From: Laccaria trichodermophora
Lineage: Eukaryota; Basidiomycota; Agaricomycetes; Agaricales; Hydnangiaceae
Direction: 5' to 3'
NCBI GenBank assembly: GCA_018417955.1
Contig: JACTVC010000023.1
Location: 372,001 to 436,000, forward strand
DNA: 64,000 nt
Positions 1-11,099 of the stretch are shown here, in pieces. Each line of letters starts with the position of its first letter. The first letter of the stretch is position 1. A program made the translations under genes and the position numbers. Under the pieces are notes generated by a model. The model was given only the letters and a program-made list of their open reading frames with translations. It was not told where the DNA came from and made no database searches.

Positions 1-77
1 GAGTGGTAACCTTGTGGTAACCCGACCACAAATGCTACCCAGAGCACGAGAACGAGGCAAATGCGTAAAGTGAACAT
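1..77 (-). CDS. M43 metalloprotease paralog, 5' end only (cut by window edge)
   Basis: Reading leftward from an ATG at 77 gives a signal-peptide-like start (MFTLRICLVLVLWVAFVV...) that runs off the window. It is almost identical to the start of the intact M43 protease at 17135-18446, and the homology continues through the 5' flank to about 300. What is seen is a duplicated promoter plus a secretory leader. That the rest of a protease lies to the left is inference. Relative to the intact copy, the leader has a short insertion near position 12-20 of the window, so the gene may already be damaged. Confidence 0.65.
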   Translation of the reverse strand, partial: MFTLRICLVLVLWVAFVVGLPQGYH

Positions 78-360
78 TATTGAGAGGGGTCCAGCCCACT
101 CTTGAGGTGATTGATGTTGTGGAAGAGAAAGAAGGGGCCTCGAGGACGCTTCGAAGCTTATCCCGAGAGGCTGTACTTACTGTGTGTGTGCAACATGATG
201 GTGCGTCAACAAGAGAAATCTTGCTTTATTCAAGGAGGTCAACGACCGCGAAAAGTCGACCTGAAGCTTCAAAATTTATGAAAATGAAGGTAAGAAAGTA
301 ACCAGGAGGTCAAAACTATCAGCCGAAATGGTTATCCGTTCATCAATGTAACAAGAGAAG

Positions 361-665
361 GCATACTCTTACACGTCCACGCTGGTCAAGGTAAAACGTA
401 CAATCCCTACCCAAAAAAAGGTGCTCTCATATATTCAAATTCGGAAAAAGGGCGTGCAACTTCGAAGCTACAAGAATGGATTCAAAACAAGCCATACATA
501 GTCTACAGCGTATGTGACAAGAGAAGGCGTACTCTTACACGTCCACACAGGGAAGGTGAAACGTACACTTCCCAACCCAAGAAGGCGCTCTCGTACACTC
601 CTCCACTCGGGCGTCCTCTTACACGTCCACGGCCCTGAAACGTACACTCCGCACCCAAGAAGACA
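361..665. repeat. Three diverged direct repeats downstream of the DUF2235 pseudogene
   Basis: A motif of about 60-70 bp beginning GC(A/G)TACTCTTACACGTCCAC and continuing through AAACGTACA and CCCAAGAAGGCGCTCTC starts near 361, 527 and 611. The copies differ by several substitutions and small indels. They lie between the metalloprotease 5' flank and the 3' end of the DUF2235 pseudogene. No coding role is seen. Confidence 0.6.
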
Positions 666-750
666 CACTCCTCCCCCAAAATAAACCGACCACTCAATCA
701 ACCCAAGTAACCCTCCCCAAATCCAAATTCGCCTTCGGAACATACCCCCC

Positions 751-2830
751 CTATGCATCCATCCTCATCTTCACACTCCTATGAACCCTAACCCCCGTCT
801 TCCCCTGCCCCGGAATAACCCGTCCCCTACCCCAATTCCACGCAAACCACGTAACCCAAACATCGTCGCTCCGCTGCCTCCTCTGCCTCAACGGAATATC
901 CACCACCACCGACTCAAAGAAAGTTGTTCATATATAGGCCCCAGGGCATCGTGGAGGTCGAGTTCTTCCTCTGATTCGGTGGGAAAGGATTCAGCGACGT
1001 CGTATATGGGTTCTTGGGGCACTTTGGGGATGGGGAGCAGGGAGAGCGTTGGGGGGACGGGGAGTGCGGGCGGGCGGGGGAGGACGAGGGGGTAGAGTGT
1101 GGATGGGGAGAGGCCGATGAGTTTTAGGCCGTCGGCGTGGTACATCATTCCTGTTTCACGTTTGAAGGTTTCGTGGATCATCCACCGGAGGGGGATGCGT
1201 GCTAGGACAGGTTTGGCGCCGTTTGCGACTGATGATGGTGGTGAATGTTAATAAAGGACGAGAGCCAGGAGGTGGGTCAGTTACATAGCAGAACCGCCAC
1301 CCACGTCTGCCAGGAAGGCATTATTATCAGAAACGAGCATCAGAAGCAAGAAAGGATACGAACCACAATGACATCCAGCAAACCAAACCTATGGTACACA
1401 CAACGCATCTAAGCACTGATGCAAAGAAGAAACCACCAAACATACCTCATCAATATCCGTCGCCTTCAACCTCTCGACACCATACTGCCTCTCAAGCGCA
1501 TGCAACCTACTCTTACTGGGATGCGGCCCAGCCTTCTGCTTAATCAACTCAACATGCTGATGCGTCACACTAGGGGTCTTTTCATCGTCATTAGGCCAAT
1601 TCCATAAATTCGCTTTGAACTTTGCGCGGCGCTCGTCTAGGGAGACGGCGTGTCGGAATGTACGGGCGATAGTGTTGGAGGTTGTGAATGGCAGCCGGCG
1701 CGGGATTAGGCCTACTGAGTTGACTGTGTCCCTGCGAATAGAAAGAGGGTGAGAAAGATGAAAGTAGGAGGGGGGAAAGGACATACCAAACCCCAACAAA
1801 TTCAATATCAACATCGATCGAAAAGGCCCTCTTAAGGCCCTCTTGAACGCGTTTGACTGCTTCCAACCCAACTCGTCAGGGCGCGTGTACATCTTGTACG
1901 CGAATGGGACTTGTTGGTGGTTGCATGCTGGCAGGAGCCCTATTTTGTGGATCATTCCGGCGGGGCTAAGTATGGTATGAAGTGGGTTAGTTATTGATGG
2001 AAGGAGAGGAGAGACGGACTAACCAACGTGCGGTATATGCGCCTCGGGAAAAGCCTGAAGGGAGAGAAGGAAGGTGAACGTGAGGGAGGAGAAGGTGCTT
2101 TGGTAAGGGACCTACCGAAAATACAAATTCTGTCGCCGCCTTTATCTGAATGAATGGGGGAGAGGTCAATACGGAAAGTAAGTAGAGAACGGACGAACGC
2201 ACAATCTTGCATCAGAAACTCGTATCCGCCTGGAATAAATATGTAAACTGAGAAAACAACACGCATATATGAGGGTTCTTACCCATGATGTGAGTATCAA
2301 GGTTCCACGCGATAGCTTCATCCAGAGTCTAGTAGCGTCAAAGTGAGAATGGGTATCCGGTACTTGACAAGGCAAGCTGACCTTATAGAACTTTGCGAAC
2401 AGGGGTGTAGCGATTTGCGGGGGCGTATACGTGCCTATACCAGCCTAAACACATGTGTGGTAAGAAGGGACTCGGCAATTAATGGAGAAAAGAGCGGATG
2501 AACCTGGTAGTACACCATCTGTCTGTCTGGGTCGTCTTTTTCGAGCATGCTGAAGAATTCGATGACGCTCGAGTTCTACATGTACAAAGCTTCAAGCTCA
2601 AGCTTCAGTTATCAAGGCGTTCCCGGAAGGTTGGAGGCGCATACATCCGCATCGAACCTAGAGCATACATCATCATTCACAACGATAACAAAAGAGAAGA
2701 GGAAGAACAGAACGCACTGGTCACCCGTCCCATCCAAGCACAACACCAACGTCCGTGCGGCATGCTCAGGCAGAACGACGACGGGAGTAGGACCACTAGA
2801 GATCGAGCTACAAGAAAACCACCACCGCCT
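751..2830 (-). pseudogene. DUF2235 (alpha/beta-hydrolase-like) gene with at least two frameshifts
   Basis: Conserved blocks of the DUF2235 family appear in order on the minus strand, split by short introns. They are RTLVLCLDGTGDQ (about 2740-2780), the nucleophile elbow GFSRGAYTAR (about 2030-2110), AGMIHKIGLLP with VPFAYK (1880-1950), DTVNSVGLIPRRLPF and SLDERRAKFKANLW (1610-1720), RIPLRWMIHETF (1150-1210) and a C-terminal HRSVKMRMDA before the stop at 751. An exact tandem duplication of 11 bp (1823-1833 and 1834-1844) throws the frame between GWKQSNAFKRA and FSIDVDIEFVGVW. A second frame change near 897 separates SLSRWWWI from IPLRQRRQRSDDVW. The first exon and start codon are not certain. 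Proteins of this family are cytosolic or secreted serine hydrolase-like enzymes, related to Tle1 lipase effectors in bacteria. This copy looks non-functional unless the two indels are assembly errors. Confidence 0.8.
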
Positions 2831-3460
2831 GGCTTGATGAACACCGACGTTTGGAGCGAGTTGGAAATTAGTGTGGTTGAATCGAACACTTGTAGTGGTT
2901 GGACAAGGATAAATCTATCCAGAAACCCTCCTTTCCACGTGAAACCCTGTGGTTTCTGAATTGGTTGGGCAGAAACCTGGGGTGTTGTCGATAGCCAACA
3001 ATCAAGATATTTGATGTCCGACGCGCGGCTCACTCACTGCCGAAACGTGAATTTGTATGTAGCAGCACATAACCCGACTGGTGCTCATGTCGGGAAAATC
3101 GAAATCGGAAGATATGTAGAGACATGAAGTGATCAGTCCATATCAGTCCATCACCTTTTCGGGGGGAAAATATGGCTCAGTAATCATTTATATCGTATTG
3201 TCAGAATGATTACCTTGATGTCGATTGACGAGAAAGACCACCGCGATTATTACTGACAAGGTTGGTCCATAGTCACAGTCGTGATCAGCAAGACAACCGT
3301 TGATTATGCTCCTCAGCACAAATATTGCCATCTTAGTTACCCCTGGCAAATAAGGGGTATGCTATCCAATCGATAATGGCAAGTCATGCAAAGGTAATGG
3401 ATAATAATGCAGAGAATAGATTCATAATGATACATGTACAAGATCAATATCTACATGGTA

Positions 3461-3832
3461 CTAGGGTGCAGGTAATTCTTGAACGTACACAAGAATCTCT
3501 TCCAACTTGTAATCCACATCTCCTCGCAAATACTCTGCAATTTCCTTCACGCCCTCCTTGATATCGCCCATCTCACGCTTTAGCCAGCCGATATCGTCTT
3601 CATTGGTAAATGTGATGTGCTTCTTTTGAATAGGCGCTCGTCTGCAGCATCCAGAACATCTACACCTCGCTTCGACGAGGATCTGAGAACGTTCTGGCAT
3701 AATGTCAATGATTAGTATAACCGCTTGTAAGCAGAGTTTGATAACTCACCTTGCCGCGCCGTGCTGATGTGCTAGCCCCCCACTGTATTGATACAATTCC
3801 TGGTTCCAAGTTCGGTGTATGGTAGGTGACAT
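3461..3832 (-). pseudogene. Small gene remnant, unrecognised, probably frameshifted
   Basis: An ATG at 3832 opens a 28-codon exon ending at a GTGAG donor (3750). After a plausible acceptor near 3690 the expected frame reads through VDVLDAADERLFKRSTSH and stops. The neighbouring frame carries a clean amphipathic stretch, DDIGWLKREMGDIKEGVKEI, followed by a helix rich in charged residues and a stop at 3461. The coding signal therefore seems to switch frame around 3610. I do not recognise the family. It could also be a short intact gene with a splice I have not found. Confidence 0.3.
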
Positions 3833-5100
3833 TGTGATTGAGAGAGCCTTGGATCGTCGCTGGATGAGGAGCATTGTTCGGAGCATCTCCGGACTACTGG
3901 AGAATGGCGACGGGGACGAGGACGGTTACGTGGAGGAGAAGGGGGAGAGTTGGGTGTGCTCCTGAGTATTCAGATGGGAGGAAAGTCTGGGTTGGTCTGC
4001 TCGTCACATCCTGACCCAACGTGGGTCTGATGAGAGGGTGGTGGGTGAGGATAGAGTGGGATGGGGCGATGCTGAAGGTTCGTGGCAGAGTTCACTCACC
4101 ATCTTTGTGCATTATATGTGTTTTGGGGCAGCAGGATCAACGTTGGAGCATGACGACTGCCATGCCGAGGGTGTGGAGTATGTTCTCTCCAACACTCCTG
4201 GACTCCACAGGAATTACGGCACAATCAGACACCGAATGGAGCCCAGGCGGCGTATTCGAAGTGAGGCGCACTGTGGTATTTGAAGCGAGAATCGCCAAAC
4301 AGAAGGAGCACAAGATTTCGGGGAGCAACGAGCGAACAGGTAGAATTTCTGTTCATGAGTTGAATTAGAGAAGAGAGTGAAAAAGCGCCTTGATTCCATG
4401 AAAGCGTGAAGAATAGGGAGGAACGACGACAATGATTCAGGATGAAAGAGTAGAATATGACAAATACATATACAAACAAGTCGGTGTATGTAGACAAGAT
4501 ATCTTCCTACATGTAAATAATTTGTCGTAACACGATAACTTTGTTGCTAATGATTGTCAGATAGCGGCCAGCACTGAAAATAATATGACCTTGGCACCTC
4601 AGATATGATATTCCTCCTCCTTGTAGGCTGGACAAGATGATGTGAAGTGATAACCTTCTGACATGCCCACCAGGAAAAAACTTATCGCGTACTGCTTGTT
4701 CAGACCAGCAGCTTATCAGGGATGATATGATCTGATAAATAGCTGAAATGGCTGCCCGCAAGAAGCTGATCAGTTCACATATGTTCATCAGCTGCCGCAA
4801 CCACTGATATGCTAATTTCGATTTTTCCGACACAAGCTGAGAGCATGTATTATTTTCCTACAATAATTATAATTACAGGTATGTGCTGTACTCTGAAATG
4901 CCAAGAGCGAGGGACTAGTGGGCAGGCTGAGTGTGTGTGGCCTTCCTGGCAACATACCCACATTTCATGCAGGAATCCCAGCTCCTCCATGTAGGGCAGC
5001 TGTCACCCTCTGTGATCTTAGTTGGAATGCACTGACTAGACAGGTAAGAGGCACGGCCTTCTGCGTTCAGGCTGCACCATGACTCTGATGTGCATGGCAA

Positions 5101-5157
5101 GCGTCGAGCGATGGCCTCAAGCGTCGAGCAATGGCCTCAAGCGTCGAGCGATGGCCT
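5101..5157. repeat. 20-bp minisatellite, nearly three units
   Basis: The unit GCGTCGAGCGATGGCCTCAA occurs at 5101-5120, at 5121-5140 with one change, and in part at 5141-5157. It is not part of a recognised gene. Confidence 0.85.
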
Positions 5158-5590
5158 GCGTCCTCTACGAGGCCAGCCGCCACATGAGGCCATCAGTGGA
5201 GAGGACCCCAGTGGTGGGTATTATAATTGAGGTTACATGGTCATTGCGTACACAACGGAAGGATGGACTTGAAGCGTTGAGGGTAAGAAGGGGTGATATG
5301 AGGCAATGTTGTTACTTACTGTTGGGCAGACGGCAGGTGCTCGGCAAGTACCCAAACAATCTCCGACGTAGGTTTCTAAAAACATAGCCAAACAACATTT
5401 GACAGAGGACGGAGGGGGGGTTTCAAACCGACGACGAGAGACCCCTGGGTTTCTGGCGGAAAGGGGGTTTCTGATTAGATTGATCCGTTGGACAAACAAT
5501 CGACTCTAGCCAAACAATTCGACGTCCTTTGCATTTGCAGTCGTGAAGATGTTCCAGAACTTACGCGTTACGCGCTGACACCTCCGCACA

Positions 5591-7144
5591 ATGGAAAAGA
5601 GCCTCTCAGTCCAGAATCACATAGATGCCACCTCGCTGCTGTTGGGACTGTGCCTTATGATCGCTACGGCATGCTGCTTTTACAACTTCGCAACGACTCG
5701 ACGTCCGCCACCCACACAGCAAACCAGCTTCCCAGATCTCCCCTTCAAGTATTACGGAGACGCAGTCAGGACTCGTATGCACAGCTCTGCCACCGAAAGT
5801 GTACGGAGGCATCCTAGGACCGATCTCGAGACCCTCACGCCTTGGACCTCCTTCCCGAATGATATTCATCAAGCCATTCTAAGAAACACTCGCGCACATT
5901 CGCTTACAACCACCCCCTTTCACCTCGATGTTCGGACACGGGACACCAATGTTCAGAATGAAGCGGCGATTCGTACACACGCGACCACTACATTGCTTGA
6001 ACCGGCTACAGACGTGTTGGAGAAGTTAGGGGTGAACGGATCTTTTTCCCTTTCAGGCGGTGGGAATATCGCGATGGTAGGAGATCCTGATTTCTCATGG
6101 ATCACGTCCGATGAACAACCGCATCCCAAACTTCCTGTACGTATATCAGTCCCTTCTGTGTGCTGTAACACCAACAGTGCTTAGGTTGAGTACAAAACCT
6201 GGTGGGCTGCGGATTTGACTCTGATTGTTGAAGCCTTTCGTCGTCACCACCGCCGGGAAAAGCTCGACACCCTCAGCAAACAATCTCTTGACGCGCTCGA
6301 ACAAATATACGGCTATATGTCGTTCAATAACAATAGATTCGGTATTCTTACCAATTGGAAACACGCCTTGTTCTTGCGTCGCGCTGAAACTCCCAATTGC
6401 AAGACCCTTAAATACTTCTTGTTGGAACTAAACAGAGATGGCCGACCACTTTCAATGCTTAAAGCAGTGGTTGGCATGGTGTTGCTTGCGGAAGACAATT
6501 GGTTCGACGCGTCCCCTATTCCATCCTCTGTCCCTGGTACCGATTTGACTGCCTATACGAAGAGGAGGGAAGCAGTCGCCGTTGCTCATGGATATGATAT
6601 GCGACCCATCAATGGTGCATACCCATGTCAAGCTATAGACTTTCGCAATCTTCGCTTCGATCTCAGCTCCGCTCGCCGTGGAGCGAACGGCTGCACAGTA
6701 ACCGCCTTATTTCTTTCTGGATACCGTTGGGGTTCTGATTTCCCTGTCGTCTGCAAGGTTGTTGACGCTTTTCGATATCCTGATGCCGCAGATTATCTAG
6801 AGTCTGAAGTTCGCGTCTATGCAGCTCTGCGAGATCTCCAAGGCAAAGTGATTCCGAAACTCCATGGATTCTATCAAGTTTGGGGAATACTGGTGTTACT
6901 CGCACTCGAAGATGTCGGCGAAGCCATCTCTGAAAATGAAGAAATAAATCAGGGACTTCGCGACAAGATGAGGGCCGCTCTCCGGCGCATTCACGATGCC
7001 AGTTACATCCACGGCGATATTGCGCGTCGTAACTTTTGTAGGAAAAAGAACGGTGACGTTTCCTTGGTTGACTTCGAGACTTGTCGACTTTCTGTGGACC
7101 CACTTGAGCTGGTTGATGAGATGGAGCAGGTAGACATGTTATAA
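5591..7144 (+). CDS. Fungal atypical protein-kinase-like protein
   Basis: Two exons (5591-6136 and 6185-7144) join in phase across a GTACGT..TTAG intron to give 501 residues. The C-terminal half has a kinase-like fold. A VVCKVVDAF strand would carry the ATP-binding lysine, and LESEVRVYAAL the helix-C glutamate. The catalytic-loop motif HGDIARRNF lies near residue 458 and VDFE replaces the DFG triad. The middle part (HPKLPVEYKTWW ... YMSFNNNRFGILTNW ... FLRR) resembles the nuclease-like block that precedes kinase-like domains in many Agaricomycete proteins. The N-terminus has a hydrophobic run at about residues 14-31 that could be a signal anchor, unusual for the family. The Asp in HGD and the Asn are kept, so catalysis is possible. 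Substrate and pathway are unknown. Confidence 0.75.
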
Positions 7145-8950
7145 ATCGTATGTATTGAATAGAAGTTGGTTTGCACAGGTGGGTGTCCTGCCCTGCCTTC
7201 AACCCCTTCTACTGTCTCCTTTTTGGTGCCTTCCACGCCATTCCCTGTGCACCTTCACTTTCGTTCGTGATTTCTTTCCGTTTATTTGCCCTCCAATTTG
7301 TCATTTCACTTGTTCTCCTTGTTCTCCTACCCCTCTTTCGCGCCCTCCTCAGCCACTTTCACCCACAGTCCACTCTTTCCTTCGCTTGTACTTTTGAAGT
7401 CTTCGCCAGGACAGGTGAACGACACCCTCTGGATCCCCTCACATCGTCGTTCGGATAAGTAATACGTGCCTTAAAAGCGACTCAAATAATCCGCGATCTT
7501 CCGCGATCTTTGAAGATGTCTGACTGAGCCCACTTTCTTTTCCTCGGAACGTCTAAACGTCTCTGAGAGAGCGCCCTGAGATCAGCTCACTGGAAGGTAC
7601 ATGGAGTTTACGGTGAGTACGCACCCCCTTATCATGCTAGTCTTGTGGTTGATGAATCCACCTACAGCTAGCTCTTGTATTATTGATATGTCGCATTCTT
7701 TGCAAGCCCCAGTCGGCTTCTTGAGGAATGGTTTTTGGGTTTCCTCTACTGTTATCGTCTTCTGCTGTTTCTGCGAATACATCTCGGGGTATCGATCCCC
7801 TTTCACATCTTTGTCATGGATACACGTTGGAGCAGCTTCCCAAAAACTTCCTATACACGAGCTGCTCCACCTCACCCACTGCTACCTCCACCTCAACGCA
7901 CCTCAGAAACCACGCTTATGTCCCGGAGCGTCTCAACCCTCTATGTCCACTCCTCGCCGTCATCGCCTTCTGCCAGTGGTTTGCCGTGTGTTGAGGCAGC
8001 AACTACAAGGACACAGGGTATGAACTGCTCTGGTCTTTTGGATGAAGAAGCGTCGACGACAATAGAAACCCATTGTTATCATCTTCCATATCGCCATCCA
8101 CACCTGGCCTTTCCCTTGTCGGATGAAGTTTAACAGCGTCGTTTTTAATCCACACACACACAATTTTGTAGGGTCGCCTTCTAGAGACTCTGCTTCGGAA
8201 TTCTCTCTCACGTTTGGATTCAGACTCAGGACTCGTTCCCCCCTCCGTTTGTGTCCATTGGCATTTATGGTAGAGGTGGCTACTAGGACCTACTTTTCTG
8301 CTGTGCAATCGACATCTTAGTTCGGCTGTTTACTATAGACTCTCCATTTGAAGTCGTCTCTCCGCACGTGGACCCAGCGGTCAAACTTCATTGGCTATTT
8401 GGTGCATGGTGCACATGCGCAGGGGGAAGATAGTCTTTTGAGTTGTGGACATTTCAGTCAGGAATACTGACCTGCGCCGAATGTATGTAGTATAGCTGCA
8501 TGGGCCCCAAACCGCCGCTCCTTGAGGTAATGATACATATGTTTGGTTTCAGTGAAGATTTGAATTCAACAGGAAACGAAGAAGGCCAACTCAGCCACGC
8601 ATCCAATATCAAGCCAATGTGGACGGAACCTGGACATCAAGCTCAGCCCAAATTCATCTTGTTTTCTTCTCATTATCTAGGACATCTGTCGCGCATGTGT
8701 GATTGATACGAAAGTAGAATTGCACGTTTTGTATGTCGCGCGTAAGTCATACACGATACGACATGTTATACATGAGTAGATAGGTCTGTACTGCATAGGT
8801 TTTGTTGACCGAGTAGCATGAGAGGAAGAAGGAGCTAAGAAGACGAACCACAGGTTAGGGAATCGGGGTGAAGAGTCGCACGTCGGACCTAGCAGAATGA
8901 GAAGTATCCTGGTTGCCAGTCAAAAAGATCTGGAAACATTCGCGAGAGTT
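7145..8950. other. No gene recognised
   Basis: The stretch holds several overlapping short ORFs (7600-8320) in both strands, none with a known motif. One ATG followed by a perfect GTGAGT donor (7601-7616) leads to no convincing downstream exon. It may be the decayed remains of a gene, or UTR and intergenic DNA. Confidence 0.45.
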
Positions 8951-8969
8951 GATAACAGTGGTGACTCAA

Positions 8970-9545
8970 GCAATCCTAGATGCCCCCCGGATTTTGAAGC
9001 CACTCAACCGTGATACATAACAAAGGGGTATTTGAGATTCTTTCTGACAGGAACAGAGGTGAAAGTTCAAGTTAGCAAGCAAAGCATAGATTGCAAGTAA
9101 CAACTGAACTCCTAGCACTGAGACTGAGGATCCGCGTAATGGGGACTGCAATGGTGGCCTGATCCGACTGGGAAAAGGGGCATATTTCGCTTGCTTCCCG
9201 GATTCAAGTTGCTTTTTCGCAGAATGCAGCAAGGGAGTGGAAACCACCTCGAGGCCAGGTTTCTCGGTGCGTCTAGCAGAAGACGAAGACTGGCCACAGG
9301 AGAGACTGTACCCTGAGCTGACTGATGTTTCCCGACAGCGGGTGGGCGCTTGGGCAGTTGTACTTGGGATGACGACGGAGTTTTAACGTTGTAGTTGTAA
9401 ACGTTCCGCGGGGATATGACCTTGTTCGGATGCATCCTGACCGCCATCTGAACTCTTTCGTACATGAGTAATCCAAATAGCTGTCTTTTCAAAATGGTAA
9501 GTGGCATAGCGAAAACGATAGGAAAACAAGCAAGACGTACCATTG
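8970..9545 (-). pseudogene. Decayed M43 metalloprotease fragment, 3' part (copy A)
   Basis: The sequence aligns with the last exon and 3' flank of the intact protease (16980-17460). The minus strand reads QLFGLLMYERVQMAVRMH and SPRNVYNYN, matching NYMDYSFDSCMREF ... AVRMHEAIRAFRSPRN in the intact copy. The Met-turn MDYS is lost and the downstream Ser/Thr/Pro-rich tail is broken by frameshifts. No upstream catalytic exon is joined to it; the next copy begins directly at about 9545. Confidence 0.7.
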
Positions 9546-10930
9546 AGTCATGACTGTCTACTCATCGCAAGTTGCGTCCCGGCATTACATACGGGGCATA
9601 TCCGTCCCCCAGAGTCGGAAGGCTGCTGCTGCGATGCCGGGGACAGCACCAGATCATCGCACCTGGGCTTGCCTTCGACGCGCAGGGGTGTACTACGTCA
9701 CCTCGAGAACAGGTTTCCTGGCACGTCTCGCGGAAGACGAAGACTAGCCATGGGAAAGTTTGTATCCTTGGCTGCCAGTGGGTACTCCAACTTGAATGCG
9801 CACTAGTGGTTGGAATGACGATGAAGGTCGTAGTTGTTATGTGCAGAGATATGGCCTCGTGCATCCTGACCGTCTGAGCCTTTGTCGTGAACTCCTTCAG
9901 TCATACAAGAGTAATCCCCATAGCTATTGTTTCGGAACCATGAGTGAGATATCAAAAAAAAAAAAATAGGAAGACATACAGGTGGACCTCCCGGACAAGG
10001 ATTTCTTCAGCAGTGAAGCTTCCGCGCTGTTCCTTCCGAGGGTGTGTCTGCAACATCATCCTCAACCCTATCTCCCCAACCCCATCACACTAACCATCTC
10101 CTTCGAACGCGAGCGTGTGGTAAAGCCAGGGATAGTGTCAATTCCTTGCACCCTCATCCGATTGTCTGAGAAACGTGGACGGCTGAACGACAAGACCGTC
10201 GTTGATTGGGTCGATGAACTTGGAGGACATGAAGGCGTATCCCAGTGAGGCAGAGTCGACCTCTTGCACCGTCATCCGTTCGAGCGCATTCAACTCTGGG
10301 AAAAGTGCAGTACTCAATGAGGAGATCCTGTCGCTCATTGGGTCGCCGAAGTACTCCAGTGAGGGATTCGTTTTGTTGAATCCAGCCGGTATAGATGTTA
10401 AGAGTAGTTCTGCCGCCTTGTCCATACATTCCGTTGAGTTCCTTGTTCTTGAGGTTTACGTTGGAGTGAGCAACTACACCTGATGAGGGCAGACTACTCA
10501 CCGCTCACGAGCCGAAAAAGACGTTCTCGAGCCAATCTTCATAAGTATCTCCTCGTGATGCAATCTTGCTCGTCCAAATCGTCCAACTTCAATCTTCTGT
10601 ATGTAGTTCGAATATTCGCTGAACCACGCGGAAGGTAAGGCGACGTGCATTAGCGGGTATGTGTCGCAGACGGAAAGTTGATGCAAGGCAGATTGACGAG
10701 AATTGGTTCTCGCCACTGCTGTAGTAGAGCTCAAATGGTGAATCTAGGTTGCCTTTCATCTGGGCTCTAGTGGGAGTCAGCATATGTATATGCTGCAGAA
10801 AAAACTGGCTACCAATTCACTCACTGTCTTTCTCCGATTCATCGATGGTGTCATCTGATGGAACCGTGACCACACCAACCCAAGCTCCGACTTTCATCTC
10901 AGAGGATCCTGGGGGGATTGACTATAAAAG
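9546..10930 (-). pseudogene. Decayed M43 metalloprotease, 3' two-thirds (copy B)
   Basis: The copy starts with the same 3' flank as copy A (CTACTCATCGCAAGTTGCG). It contains the last exon (9600-9900), the catalytic exon (9980-10490, with TTLNIYTG and related blocks) and the exon before it (10500-10700). The codons that encode HEVGHWFGLYH in the intact gene are replaced here by an unrelated, shifted reading around 10135-10160, and part of that exon is duplicated internally near 10240-10270. It is a tandem, head-to-tail duplicate in the same orientation as the intact gene at 17135-18446, now dead. Confidence 0.7.
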
Positions 10931-11099
10931 AGTGTCGTGGCGGAGGCTTTGCCGCGCCCATGGACTGAACGCTGAATGGAGAGTTGAGACGTCAGCGAAT
11001 AGCCAAACAAGCAGACACCATCGACCAGCCATCGACGTCCTTTGCTTTCACCACCACAGATGCTCCAGAACTTAAGTACTTAAGTACTTACGCGTTACG

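Larger units (their letters stand above)
2960..5590. other. Gene-poor stretch
   Basis: Apart from the small remnant at 3461-3832 I see only short ORFs with no recognisable motif or splice pattern. A 20-bp minisatellite lies at 5101-5157. The 5510-5590 segment just before the kinase-like gene resembles 11030-11110 (shared GACGTCCTTTGC ... TCCAGAACTTA ... ACGCGTTACGC), so this upstream region is itself duplicated. Confidence 0.5.

Noticed and set aside
468..758. 96-codon minus-strand ORF with Trp/Gly-rich start
   Set aside because: It runs through the 3' end of the DUF2235 pseudogene in the wrong frame and through the three direct repeats; no motif.
4500..4870. Possible transposon in the AT-rich stretch
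   Set aside because: No terminal inverted repeats or target duplication could be found.
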